A stretch of DNA of 64,000 nucleotides, taken from positions 186,001 to 250,000 of the forward strand of contig NZ_CBCPHV010000002.1 of assembly GCF_965118635.1 (NCBI RefSeq), given 5' to 3'. The translations under genes and the position numbers were made by a program. Below the pieces are notes generated by a model. It ran no database searches, had not been told where the DNA came from, and saw nothing but the letters and a program-made list of their open reading frames with translations. The stretch comes from Empedobacter brevis_A (lineage in GTDB: Bacteria; Bacteroidota; Bacteroidia; Flavobacteriales; Weeksellaceae). This document shows positions 1 through 7,591 of the stretch, piece by piece. The stretch's first letter is position 1; every line of letters starts with the position of its first letter.

Positions 1-245
1 TAGTTATGTTGATTAATGAAGCAGCCGATGCATTATTCTTGAATATTGCCAATCGTGAAGATTTAGATACAGCAATGACAAAAGGAGTAAACTATCCAAA
101 AGGATTATTGAAATGGGCAGATGAATATGGAATCGAGAATGTGAAGAATGATCTAGATGAATTGTATCATTATTATCATGAAGATCGTTACCGTTTAAGT
201 CCTATTATCCGCAATATGATTAAAGAAAACAAAACATTTTACTAA
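1..245 (+). CDS. paaH: 3-hydroxyacyl-CoA dehydrogenase, C-terminal end (partial)
   Basis: The reading frame is open from the window edge (codon phase starts at base 3), so this is the 3' end of a gene beginning upstream. The visible ~80 residues, INEAADAL, then a DLDTAMTKGVNYPKGLLKWAD stretch near residues 20-40, match the C-terminal helical domain of NAD-dependent 3-hydroxyacyl-CoA dehydrogenases. In the phenylacetate route this enzyme oxidises 3-hydroxyadipyl-CoA to 3-oxoadipyl-CoA. The paa genes that follow on the same strand support PaaH rather than a fatty-acid homologue. The NAD-binding domain lies outside the window, so substrate specificity is inferred from context only. Confidence 0.8.
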   Translation, partial: VMLINEAADALFLNIANREDLDTAMTKGVNYPKGLLKWADEYGIENVKNDLDELYHYYHEDRYRLSPIIRNMIKENKTFY

Positions 246-260
246 ATAGTTATCAAAGAA

Positions 261-674
261 ATGGAACCACAAAAGTTATTGAATAAAATGCTTGACCACG
301 ATAAATTTAGTGAATGGTTAGGTTTAGAAGTAATCGAAGTAAAACCAGGATACGCAAAGTTGAAAGCTAAAATTCGTCCTGAAATGATGAACGGAGTAGG
401 TTCTGTTCATGGCGGAGTTACGTTTGCAATGGCAGATTCAGCTTTCGCTTTTTCATGCAATATGTACAATAATATTTCGGTTGCATTAGATGTTCATATT
501 TCCTTTACAAAAGCAGGAAGAGAAGGAGATATTTTCACAATAGAATCTCAAGAGATTTCTTCAACGAAAAGAACGGGAATATACGATATCAAAGTAACCA
601 ATCAACATAATGAATTAATTGCTTTATTCAAAGGAACTTGTTTTAGAACAGGTAAACCTTTAATCGAAGAATAA
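261..674 (+). CDS. paaI: Hydroxyphenylacetyl-CoA thioesterase PaaI
   Basis: A 137-residue single hotdog-fold thioesterase. The motif NGVGSVHGGVTFAMADSAFA (about residues 45-64) carries the conserved HGG turn and the acidic residue on the central helix used for thioester hydrolysis. PaaI proteins hydrolyse ring-hydroxylated phenylacetyl-CoA and related CoA esters, a rescue step that frees CoA when the pathway stalls. It starts 15 bp after the preceding dehydrogenase and lies 68 bp before the thiolase start, so it is probably in one operon with them. The length is usual for the family. Other PaaI/YbgC-like thioesterases look similar; the paa context decides the call. Confidence 0.9.
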   Translation: MEPQKLLNKMLDHDKFSEWLGLEVIEVKPGYAKLKAKIRPEMMNGVGSVHGGVTFAMADSAFAFSCNMYNNISVALDVHISFTKAGREGDIFTIESQEISSTKRTGIYDIKVTNQHNELIALFKGTCFRTGKPLIEE

Positions 675-742
675 AAGGTAAGTTTTACGTTATAAATCTT
701 TTGAATATATTGCGTAAAACATATCATGTAAAACGTATAAAA

Positions 743-1948
743 ATGAACCAAACATATATTATAGATGGAGTTAGAACTCCAATTGGGAAATTAAAAGGAG
801 GATTATCAGCTGTTCGTCCAGATGATATGGGAGCAATGGTAATCGCCGAATTATTAAAAAGAAACCCTTCGATTGATCCAGCATCTTTTTACGATGTTGT
901 TTTAGGAAATGCGAATCAAGCTGGAGAAGATAACCGTAATATTGCTCGTATGTCTGCTTTATTATCAGGTTTACCTTATACAGTTCCAGGTGAAACAGTC
1001 AATCGTTTATGTGCTTCTGGCTTATCGGCAGCAATTTCTGCATCAAGAGCAATTCAAGTAGGAGATGCTCAATTAATGATTTCAGGAGGAGTAGAATCCA
1101 TGACAAGAGCTCCTTTAGTGGTTTCAAAATCAGCTTCTCCATTTGGTGGAGATGCAAAAATCTATGACTCCACTTTTGGATGGCGCTTCATTAATCCTAA
1201 AATGAAAGAAATGTGGGGAGTTGATGGAATGGGAAATACAGCAGAAAACTTAGCTGAACGCGATAATATTTCACGCGAAGATCAAGATAAATTTGCTGTT
1301 TGGTCTCAACAAAAAACAGCAGAAGCTCAAGCAAATGGTCGTTTAGCAAAAGAAATTATGCCCGTTATAATTCCTCAACGCAAAGGAGATGCAATCATTT
1401 TTGATACAGACGAATTCCCAAAGAATAATACAACAATGGAGATTTTATCGAAGTTACGTCCAGCTTTCAAAGCAGATGGTACAGTAACAGCTGGTAATGC
1501 TTCTGGTTTAAATGACGGTGCTGCTGCAAATATTTTAGCATCCGAGCAAGCAATCAAAGACTTTGGTTTAACACCAATGGCACGTATTGTTAGTTCTGGT
1601 GTAGCAGGAGTAGAACCTCGTATCATGGGAATCGGACCTGTTAATGCAACTAAAATTGCACTTAAAAATGCCGGATTAACAATTGATGACATCGATGTAA
1701 TCGAATTAAACGAAGCCTTCGCAGCTCAGTCATTAGCTTGTACTCGTGCTTTAGGTTTAGCAGATAACGATCCTCGTATCAATCCAAATGGTGGTGCAAT
1801 TGCTTTAGGACATCCACTTGGAATGTCTGGAGCGCGTATCTTGAATTCTGCCGCTTACGAATTACAAGCAACAGGAAAACGTTATGCATTAGTAACAATG
1901 TGTATTGGTTTAGGACAAGGTTTCGCTGCAATTATCGAAAGAGCATAA
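743..1948 (+). CDS. paaJ: 3-oxoadipyl-CoA/3-oxo-5,6-dehydrosuberyl-CoA thiolase
   Basis: A 401-residue thiolase II. It shows the acyl-accepting Cys90 in VNRLCASGLSA, the GHPLGMSG histidine motif and the CIGLGQG second cysteine near the C terminus. It cleaves 3-oxoadipyl-CoA to succinyl-CoA and acetyl-CoA, and also the dehydrosuberyl-CoA intermediate, at the end of phenylacetate breakdown. The frame is open upstream to a TTG at 701, but the ATG at 743 gives the family N terminus MNQTYIIDGVRTPIG and the usual length, so it is chosen. PcaF of the beta-ketoadipate pathway is close in sequence; neighbours favour PaaJ. Confidence 0.92.
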   Translation: MNQTYIIDGVRTPIGKLKGGLSAVRPDDMGAMVIAELLKRNPSIDPASFYDVVLGNANQAGEDNRNIARMSALLSGLPYTVPGETVNRLCASGLSAAISASRAIQVGDAQLMISGGVESMTRAPLVVSKSASPFGGDAKIYDSTFGWRFINPKMKEMWGVDGMGNTAENLAERDNISREDQDKFAVWSQQKTAEAQANGRLAKEIMPVIIPQRKGDAIIFDTDEFPKNNTTMEILSKLRPAFKADGTVTAGNASGLNDGAAANILASEQAIKDFGLTPMARIVSSGVAGVEPRIMGIGPVNATKIALKNAGLTIDDIDVIELNEAFAAQSLACTRALGLADNDPRINPNGGAIALGHPLGMSGARILNSAAYELQATGKRYALVTMCIGLGQGFAAIIERA

Positions 1949-1988
1949 AAATAGATTTTAGTATGGAGTAGTTAGCTCTTATATTTTC

Positions 1989-2053
1989 GTCATGCTGAAC
2001 TTGTTTCAACATCACATTAATTTAATGAGATGCTGAGTTTATTTCAGAATAAC
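1989..2053. repeat. Inverted pair of GTCATGCTGAAC-type intergenic repeats
   Basis: The left copy (GTCATGCTGAACTTGTTTCA, from 1989) and an inverted diverged copy (2027-2053, whose reverse complement begins GTTATTCTGAAATAAACTCA) face each other across about 16 bp. They belong to the same family as the 66-bp tandem units at 4851. The element lies in the 159-bp gap between paaJ and paaY and could form an imperfect hairpin in the transcript. Confidence 0.7.
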
Positions 2054-2107
2054 AATTAAATAAATAAAACCTCATTACTCAATACTACGATCTCAAATCT
2101 ATAAATT

Positions 2108-2701
2108 ATGATTTACGAATTCAAAGGATACAAACCAGTTGTTCACCCAACAGCCTATATTCATCCACAAGCGGTTGTTACAGGAAATGTAATTATTGGT
2201 AAAGATGTTTACATTGGTCCAGGTTGTGCGTTACGAGGAGATTGGGGACAAATTATCATTGAAGATAACTGCAATGTACAAGAAAACTGTACAATTCATA
2301 TGTTTCCAGGAACTACTGTTCGCCTTAAAGAGAAAGCACACATAGGGCATGGTGCAATTATTCATGGTGCAACCATTGGTCGTAATTGCATGGTTGGGAT
2401 GAATGCCGTAGTAATGGACAATGTAATTGTAGAAGACGAATGTATTATAGGGGCTTTGGCTTTTGTAAAAGCTGATACGCATATTCCAACAAGAAGTGTA
2501 GTTGTAGGCAACCCTGCAAAAATCGTAAAACAAGTTTCAGACCAAATGATAGAATGGAAAGATCAAGGGACTCAACAGTATATGCAATTACCAAGTGATT
2601 GCCATGAGAGTTTAAAACCTTGTGAACCATTAACAGAAGTCCCTGATTATTATTATGATTCAATGGCTTCGAATTATAAAACTTGGAATGAAACCAAATA
2701 G
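2108..2701 (+). CDS. paaY: PaaY, gamma-carbonic-anhydrase-like hexapeptide protein
   Basis: A 197-residue left-handed beta-helix protein. Hexapeptide repeats ([LIV]-G-x4, for example VIIGKD, VYIGPG, AHIGHG, TIGRNC, CIIGAL) run from about residue 20 to 145, with histidines positioned as in the zinc-binding gamma carbonic anhydrases. PaaY proteins of phenylacetate clusters are described as thioesterases that hydrolyse ring-hydroxylated or dead-end CoA derivatives, removing inhibitory intermediates. It lies 34 bp before paaZ. Without the genomic context it would be a general gamma-CA/YrdA-type acyltransferase-like protein. Confidence 0.87.
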   Translation: MIYEFKGYKPVVHPTAYIHPQAVVTGNVIIGKDVYIGPGCALRGDWGQIIIEDNCNVQENCTIHMFPGTTVRLKEKAHIGHGAIIHGATIGRNCMVGMNAVVMDNVIVEDECIIGALAFVKADTHIPTRSVVVGNPAKIVKQVSDQMIEWKDQGTQQYMQLPSDCHESLKPCEPLTEVPDYYYDSMASNYKTWNETK

Positions 2702-2735
2702 TTAACTCTATATAATAAACACAAACAACAAAAAA

Positions 2736-4787
2736 ATGGCTAAACAATTAGAAAATTATGCTTTAGGACAATGGACAAAAGGTTCGTCTGAAGGGCAAAT
2801 GTTATATAACGCCATCAATGGCGAAGAAATAGGAACTGCATCATCTGCCGGATTAGACTTTGGTGCGATGATGGATTACGCTCGTACAGTTGGTGGACCA
2901 GCTTTGCGAAAAATGACTTTCCAAGAAAGAGGTTTAATGTTAAAGAAACTAGCCTTGTACTTAATGGAAAGAAAAGAAGAGTTCTATGCTGTTTCTTGGG
3001 CAACCGGAGCAACACGTGCAGATTCTTGGGTAGATATCGAAGGGGGAATTGGTAACTTATTTGCGAATGCTTCTTTGCGTCGTCAATTTGGCGATCAGCC
3101 TTTTTATGTAGAAGGAGAAACGCACAAATTATCAAAGAATGGAACTTTCTTAGGTACGCATATTCTAACACCAAAACGAGGAGTCGCTATACATATCAAT
3201 GCATTCAACTTCCCAGTTTGGGGAATGTTAGAAAAAGTTGCCGTTAACTTCCTTGCAGGTGTTCCAGCAATTGTAAAACCAGCAACAATTACTTCCTTCT
3301 TAACAGAAACTGTTGTCCGTGCAATTATTGAATCTGGAATCTTACCTGATGGTGCATTACAATTAATCACTGGTTCGGCGAATGGTATCTTAGACTATGT
3401 AGAATCAGAAGATGTTGTAACCTTTACAGGGTCTGCATCAACAGGACAAATGCTAAAAGCTAATCCAAGAATTACTTCCGAAGGTGTTCCATTCAACTTA
3501 GAAGCAGATTCTCTTAACGCTTGTGTTTTAGGAGAAGATGTACAAGTTGGTTCTCCTGAGTTCGACATATTTATAAAAGAAGTAACGCGAGAAATGACAA
3601 CAAAAGCAGGTCAGAAATGTACTGCTGTTCGTCGTGCATTAGTTCCTGCTCATTTAGTAGAAGATGTACAAATAGCTTTAGGACAACGTTTAGCTACAAC
3701 TACCATAGGAGATCCAAATGTAGAAGGTGTTCGTATGGGAGCTTTAGCAGGTGCTGCACAAGTAAAAGAGGTTAGAGAAAAGGTAGAAGAATTAGCCAAA
3801 ACACAAGAGATTGTCTTTGGAGACTTAGACAACTTCGATGTAAAAGGTGCTGATAAGAACAAAGGTTCTTTTATTTCGCCAATCTTATTCTTGAACAACG
3901 ATCCATTCAATAAAACAGATGTTCATAATATCGAAGCATTTGGACCAGTTTCTACCATTATTCCTTACAACGGAACTGCAGAAGCAGTAGAATTGGTTCG
4001 CATGGGGAAAGGATCTTTGGTTTGCTCTATTGTAACAGCAGACAATGACATCGCAACAGAATTTGTCTTAAATGCAGGATCATTACACGGGCGTATCGTT
4101 ATTCTAGATGCAGAATGTATCAAAGAATCTACAGGTCATGGATCGCCACTTCCATTGCTAGTACACGGAGGACCAGGACGTGCTGGTGGTGGAGAAGAAA
4201 TGGGAGGTAAGCGTGGTGTATTGCACTATATGCAACGTACAGCCGTACAGGGTTCGCCAAACAAACTGACAGCCGTTACTCAACAATATCAATACGGAGC
4301 AGATTATATAGAAGAAGACAAACACCCATTCGCTAAGTATTTCGAAGAAGTAAAAGTTGGAGATACATTAATCACAGCAAAACATACAATTCAACAGTCG
4401 GATATTAATGCATTTGCAGCCTTGTCTGGCGATAACTTCTACGCTCACGTAGATGCGACTTCGCTAGAAGGTACTATTTTCGAACGCAATGTAGCACACG
4501 GATATTACTTATTATCTAAGGCAGCAGGACTATTTGTTTTAGCCAAAAAAGGTCCAGTTTTATTAAACTATGGCTTAGACGAATGTCGTTTTGTGAAGCC
4601 AGTTTACCCAGGTTCTACAATCGGAGTTCGTTTTACGTGCAAAGAAAAAATAGAACAAGAAAAGAAAGACGAGAACGATATTGCTAAAGGTATTGTTCGT
4701 TGGTTGGTAGATATCTACGACGAAACAGGGGAAACTGTTGGTATCGCAACAATCTTAACGATGGTTAAAAAATTAAATCAAGATTAA
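2736..4787 (+). CDS. paaZ: PaaZ, bifunctional oxepin-CoA hydrolase/semialdehyde dehydrogenase
   Basis: A 683-residue fusion. Residues 1-510 are an aldehyde dehydrogenase with Glu256 (NLEADS) and nucleophile Cys295 (AGQKCTAVRR); residues 530-683 are a MaoC-like (R)-hydratase with Asp566 and His571 in SGDNFYAHVD. The two sites match the known PaaZ architecture: the hydratase domain opens the oxepin-CoA ring and the dehydrogenase oxidises the resulting semialdehyde before it cyclises to a dead-end product. Length and both active sites are intact, so the enzyme should be fully bifunctional. It is the last gene before the repeat-filled gap at 4788-5106. Confidence 0.95.
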   Translation: MAKQLENYALGQWTKGSSEGQMLYNAINGEEIGTASSAGLDFGAMMDYARTVGGPALRKMTFQERGLMLKKLALYLMERKEEFYAVSWATGATRADSWVDIEGGIGNLFANASLRRQFGDQPFYVEGETHKLSKNGTFLGTHILTPKRGVAIHINAFNFPVWGMLEKVAVNFLAGVPAIVKPATITSFLTETVVRAIIESGILPDGALQLITGSANGILDYVESEDVVTFTGSASTGQMLKANPRITSEGVPFNLEADSLNACVLGEDVQVGSPEFDIFIKEVTREMTTKAGQKCTAVRRALVPAHLVEDVQIALGQRLATTTIGDPNVEGVRMGALAGAAQVKEVREKVEELAKTQEIVFGDLDNFDVKGADKNKGSFISPILFLNNDPFNKTDVHNIEAFGPVSTIIPYNGTAEAVELVRMGKGSLVCSIVTADNDIATEFVLNAGSLHGRIVILDAECIKESTGHGSPLPLLVHGGPGRAGGGEEMGGKRGVLHYMQRTAVQGSPNKLTAVTQQYQYGADYIEEDKHPFAKYFEEVKVGDTLITAKHTIQQSDINAFAALSGDNFYAHVDATSLEGTIFERNVAHGYYLLSKAAGLFVLAKKGPVLLNYGLDECRFVKPVYPGSTIGVRFTCKEKIEQEKKDENDIAKGIVRWLVDIYDETGETVGIATILTMVKKLNQD

Positions 4788-4850
4788 TTTAATGTAACAA
4801 TGTGGTAATTTGTTAATGAGAAGATAGTTTTTAAGTCTAATTCTTTTGAT

Positions 4851-5016
4851 TGTCATGCTGAGCTTGTCGAAGCATCTAATGCTAGTAAAAGGTAATTTAA
4901 TTTAAGTTCTTTTTCTTGTCATGCTGAGCTTGTCGAAGCATCTAATACTAGCGAAAGGTAATTTAATTTAAGTTCTTTTTCTTGTCATGCTGAGCTTGCC
5001 GAAGCATCTAATAGCA
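4851..5016. repeat. Three 66-bp tandem repeat units, REP-like
   Basis: The core TGTCATGCTGAGCTTGTCGA starts at 4851, 4917 and 4983, exactly 66 bp apart. Units 1 and 2 are full length and nearly identical; unit 3 stops after the core and a few more bases. A degraded spacer-like stretch precedes unit 1. This fills most of the 319-bp gap between paaZ and the crotonase. The core is of the type scattered through Flavobacteriia genomes. No coding potential or transposase is seen. Confidence 0.9.
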
Positions 5017-5065
5017 ATAATTGGTTGAATTAAACAATAAAATATACCATGAATTAGTTATTAAT

Positions 5066-5073
5066 TAAATTTG
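5066..5073 (+). promoter_or_regulatory. Candidate -7 box of the crotonase gene
   Basis: TAAATTTG matches the Bacteroidota -7 consensus TAnnTTTG and lies 33 bp before the ATG at 5107. No clear TTG -33 element was confirmed. It suggests the crotonase can be transcribed separately from paaZ. Confidence 0.5.
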
Positions 5074-5106
5074 CTCATTACCACGTTTTAAAATTATCAA
5101 AATACT

Positions 5107-5862
5107 ATGGAAGCATACGTAACATCAGACATACAGAACGGAATAGGGACAATAGAATTCTTTCATCCGCAAAGCAATTCAATGCCAGGCGTTCAATTAA
5201 GAAACCTTGCAACTGAAATTGAAAAATTAGGAAACGATGACAATGTAAAAGTTATCCTTCTGAAAAGTGCAGGCGACAGAACATTCTGTGCAGGTGCATC
5301 TTTCGATGAACTAATCGCTATCAAAGAACGCGAAACAGGATTAGAGTTTTTCTCGGGATTCGCACACGTGATCAATGCCATTCGCAAAGCACCAAAATTC
5401 GTCTTAGCCCGTGTACAAGGCAAAGCAGTAGGTGGTGGCGTAGGGATTGCATCGGCAGCAGATTATACATTTGCAACAGAATTTGCATCTGTCAAACTAT
5501 CAGAGTTGGCGGTTGGTATAGGTCCGTTTGTTGTAGGACCAGCGGTAGAACGCAAAGTTGGTAATGCTGCTTTTACGCAAATGGCGATAAATGCTACAGA
5601 ATTCCAAACGGCTCAATGGGCAAAAGAAAAGGGCTTGTATGCAGAAGTCTTTGCAACGGCAGAGGAAATGGACGCTTCTATTGCGACATTAGCAAATAAA
5701 TTAGCCCAATCTAATCCTGATGCAATGAAACATCTAAAACGTGTTGCTTGGGAAGGAACAGAGAACTGGGACGAATTACTTATAGAGCGAGCTAAGATTT
5801 CTGGCGAATTAGTTCTGTCTGAATTCACGATTAATGCAATTAATCAGTTCAAAGCTAAATAA
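5107..5862 (+). CDS. Enoyl-CoA hydratase/isomerase family protein of the paa cluster
   Basis: A 251-residue crotonase-fold protein. The oxyanion-hole segment FCAGASFDEL (about residues 60-69) and the GGGVGIASAAD segment are clear. The second acidic residue of the family is kept (KLSELAVG, matching Glu164 of rat hydratase), but the position of the first glutamate (Glu144) reads VGI, without an acid. One-acid crotonases are often isomerases or have other specificities, so a plain hydratase is not assured. Its place behind paaZ suggests a role in the lower phenylacetate pathway (PaaF/PaaG-like). It probably has its own promoter and ends at a terminator at 5908. Confidence 0.8.
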   Translation: MEAYVTSDIQNGIGTIEFFHPQSNSMPGVQLRNLATEIEKLGNDDNVKVILLKSAGDRTFCAGASFDELIAIKERETGLEFFSGFAHVINAIRKAPKFVLARVQGKAVGGGVGIASAADYTFATEFASVKLSELAVGIGPFVVGPAVERKVGNAAFTQMAINATEFQTAQWAKEKGLYAEVFATAEEMDASIATLANKLAQSNPDAMKHLKRVAWEGTENWDELLIERAKISGELVLSEFTINAINQFKAK

Positions 5863-5907
5863 AAAAATAACTTACTCGATGATTCATTCATCATAAGAAA
5901 ATACATC

Positions 5908-5949
5908 AATAATCCTTGTCTAGTTCCTGATAACTAAGCAAGGATTATT
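5908..5949 (+). terminator. Terminator after the crotonase gene
   Basis: A perfect 11-bp stem (AATAATCCTTG/CAAGGATTATT) with a 20-nt loop, followed by TGTTTT. It lies 46 bp after the stop codon and closes the paa segment. Confidence 0.7.
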
Positions 5950-6037
5950 TGTTTTACAAGGTATAATCATCTGGCTGATAATGAGGTTTATAATACTATT
6001 CAGTATCTATTTATAGTATTCATAATTAGTTATTACT

Positions 6038-6125
6038 TAACTCCTGCTTAGGAGTTGCCTAACTCTTGCTTAGGAGTTGCCTAACTCTTGCTTAAGAGTT
6101 GCTTAACTCTTGCTTAAGAGTTATA
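6038..6125. repeat. Four tandem 22-bp units, each a 7-bp hairpin with GCTT loop
   Basis: Units start at 6038, 6060, 6082 and 6104. Each contains AACTC(C/T)T-GCTT-A(G/A)GAGTT, an inverted repeat with a four-base loop. Unit 1 has a C-G pair at the sixth stem position, unit 2 a T-G (G-U in RNA), units 3 and 4 a T-A pair, so pairing is kept throughout. The array sits between the crotonase terminator and the promoter of the FKBP gene, inside a 361-bp gap. No gene is seen here. Confidence 0.92.
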
Positions 6126-6184
6126 TAAGTGCTGCGGAGGTTTCATCTGAAAGGTATTTAGCTTGGTAATGGATTATCGTTTTA

Positions 6185-6219
6185 TTGTTCGTCAATTCAA
6201 AATATTCAGTTTAAATTTG
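6185..6219 (+). promoter_or_regulatory. Promoter of the FKBP gene, nearly at the start codon
   Basis: TTG at 6185-6187 and TAAATTTG at 6212-6219 are separated by 24 nt. The -7 box ends only 4 nt before the ATG at 6224, so the transcript would have almost no 5' leader. Confidence 0.6.
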
Positions 6220-6223
6220 CAGC

Positions 6224-6658
6224 ATGGGAGTAGCAGAATTATTACTTAAACGTAAACAAGAATTAGCGGAAAAGAATAAGACCGAAGGCTTAGCTTTTCG
6301 TGAAGAATATAAGTTGAAAGAAGGCGTTACCGAGACCGAAAGTGGATTGCTGTACGAGGTAATGACGATGGGCGAGGGTGTAAAACCAACGATGTCCGAT
6401 ACTGTTTTGTGTCATTATCACGGAACAAATATAAATGGAGAAGTGTTTGATAGCTCGGTTTTGCGTAAGAAACCTGCGGCTTTCCCATTGGAAAACGTAA
6501 TAAAAGGTTGGGCAGAAGGTGTGCAATTAATGCCTGTAGGGAGCAAGTTTAGATTTGTTGTTAAGCCGGAACTTGGTTACAAAGACCGCGAAATATCGAA
6601 AGAATTAGGTCCATATTCTATGATGATATTCGAAGTGGAACTAATGGGAATTTTATAA
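6224..6658 (+). CDS. FKBP-type peptidyl-prolyl cis-trans isomerase
   Basis: A 144-residue protein with a short charged N-terminal helix (residues 1-25) and one FKBP domain (about 35-144). Family hallmarks are present: SGLLYEV, the VFDSS loop, the V(I)KGWAEGVQLMPVGSKF core and the C-terminal YSMMIFEVELMGIL strand. FKBPs catalyse X-Pro isomerisation during protein folding. There is no signal peptide or lipobox, so it should be cytoplasmic, unlike many Bacteroidota FKBPs. It is monocistronic, with its own promoter and a terminator 5 bp after the stop. Confidence 0.92.
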   Translation: MGVAELLLKRKQELAEKNKTEGLAFREEYKLKEGVTETESGLLYEVMTMGEGVKPTMSDTVLCHYHGTNINGEVFDSSVLRKKPAAFPLENVIKGWAEGVQLMPVGSKFRFVVKPELGYKDREISKELGPYSMMIFEVELMGIL

Positions 6659-6662
6659 AATA

Positions 6663-6690
6663 AAAGAGATGTCCGCCAAGACATCTCTTT
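6663..6690 (+). terminator. Terminator after the FKBP gene
   Basis: A perfect 11-bp stem (AAAGAGATGTC/GACATCTCTTT) with a 6-nt loop CGCCAA, followed by CATTTTT. It lies between two genes that converge on it. Confidence 0.85.
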
Positions 6691-6752
6691 CATTTTTAAT
6701 AAATATACTGTTGCATCTTTTGATAGATGCGTATTTTATTTCTCGAGAAGCA

Positions 6753-7460
6753 CTAGAATGCAACTGCAGATCCGCCCAAAGAAACACTCATCTTATTGTA
6801 TTTTGCAGGTGTTTTCTTCTTCTTTACTTTTATAGAAAAGACAACAGGTTGCAGAGGCAGCTCTTTGTTGGTTTCTACTTCACTAATCTTTATGGCGTTG
6901 TTTAAGCCTTTTGTGATTTCGCCAAACACTGTAAAATCGTGATCTAAACGTGGTTGACCTCCATTCTTTAAGTATTCGGCACGTTGTTCTTCTGTGTATT
7001 TTATTCCTTTTTTTGCTTCTAAATCATCTAACTCTTGGGCTGTAATCTTTTTACCAACCACAAAATAAATTTGATTATAGTACGATGCTTTCTCAACATT
7101 ACTGTCTCTACCAGCTCCTAGAGCGCCCATTTTATGAAAAGCTTTCGGGTTGAATTCTGGTGCTAATCGTATAGGTTTCTCCTCTGGATGCTGGGCTTCG
7201 CGTGCCAAAATAGGGTCGTCCAATTCGCCTCCTTGTATAACAAAGTCCTTTACAACACGATTGAATTGGGCATTTGTGTAGGTTCCTTTGTTGATTTGAC
7301 TCAAGATTAAATCTCTATGTTTGGGTGTGAAATCGTACAACATCACATCAAATTTACCGTAATTCGTTTTGAATTTTAAGGTGTATGTCTGTGCCGAAAC
7401 TAAACTCGAAACTGAGAATCCTATTCCGAGTGCAATATTTTTTAATAATTTATAATTCAT
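6753..7460 (-). CDS. Cyclophilin-type peptidyl-prolyl isomerase, exported
   Basis: A 235-residue protein. The ATG at 7460 gives MNYKLLKNIALGIGFSVSSL and a typical Sec signal peptide ending ...VSAQ; the in-frame start 33 bp upstream would spoil it. The cyclophilin domain shows FNRVVKDFVIQGG (the FHRVIxxFMIQGG motif including the catalytic Arg), an EFNPKAFHKMGALGAGR segment and DFTVFGEITKGL. A roughly 40-residue charged insertion (about 125-170) interrupts the domain, as in several Bacteroidota homologues. It should isomerise prolines in the periplasm during outer-membrane or secreted protein folding. Confidence 0.92.
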   Translation of the reverse strand: MNYKLLKNIALGIGFSVSSLVSAQTYTLKFKTNYGKFDVMLYDFTPKHRDLILSQINKGTYTNAQFNRVVKDFVIQGGELDDPILAREAQHPEEKPIRLAPEFNPKAFHKMGALGAGRDSNVEKASYYNQIYFVVGKKITAQELDDLEAKKGIKYTEEQRAEYLKNGGQPRLDHDFTVFGEITKGLNNAIKISEVETNKELPLQPVVFSIKVKKKKTPAKYNKMSVSLGGSAVAF

Positions 7461-7591
7461 AGTGAGTTTTCTTTGTTCTAAAGATAACAACAAATATCGT
7501 AAGATAAAGATGCCGATTAAGCGATTTATCTAACAGTTGCAAGTGATGTTACTTTTGCTGTTTGCTGTTCGAATTCTTAACGGATAGCATC

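Noticed and set aside
2231..2747. Two minus-strand open frames opposite paaY
   Set aside because: Their sequences are low-complexity reflections of a well-conserved hexapeptide gene and have no start signals.
4851..5016. CRISPR array
   Set aside because: The regular 66-bp period comes from near-identical whole units; there are no distinct spacers between repeats and no cas genes.
6038..6125. CRISPR array or attachment site
   Set aside because: Units are contiguous hairpins without spacers, and no integrase or foreign gene is nearby.
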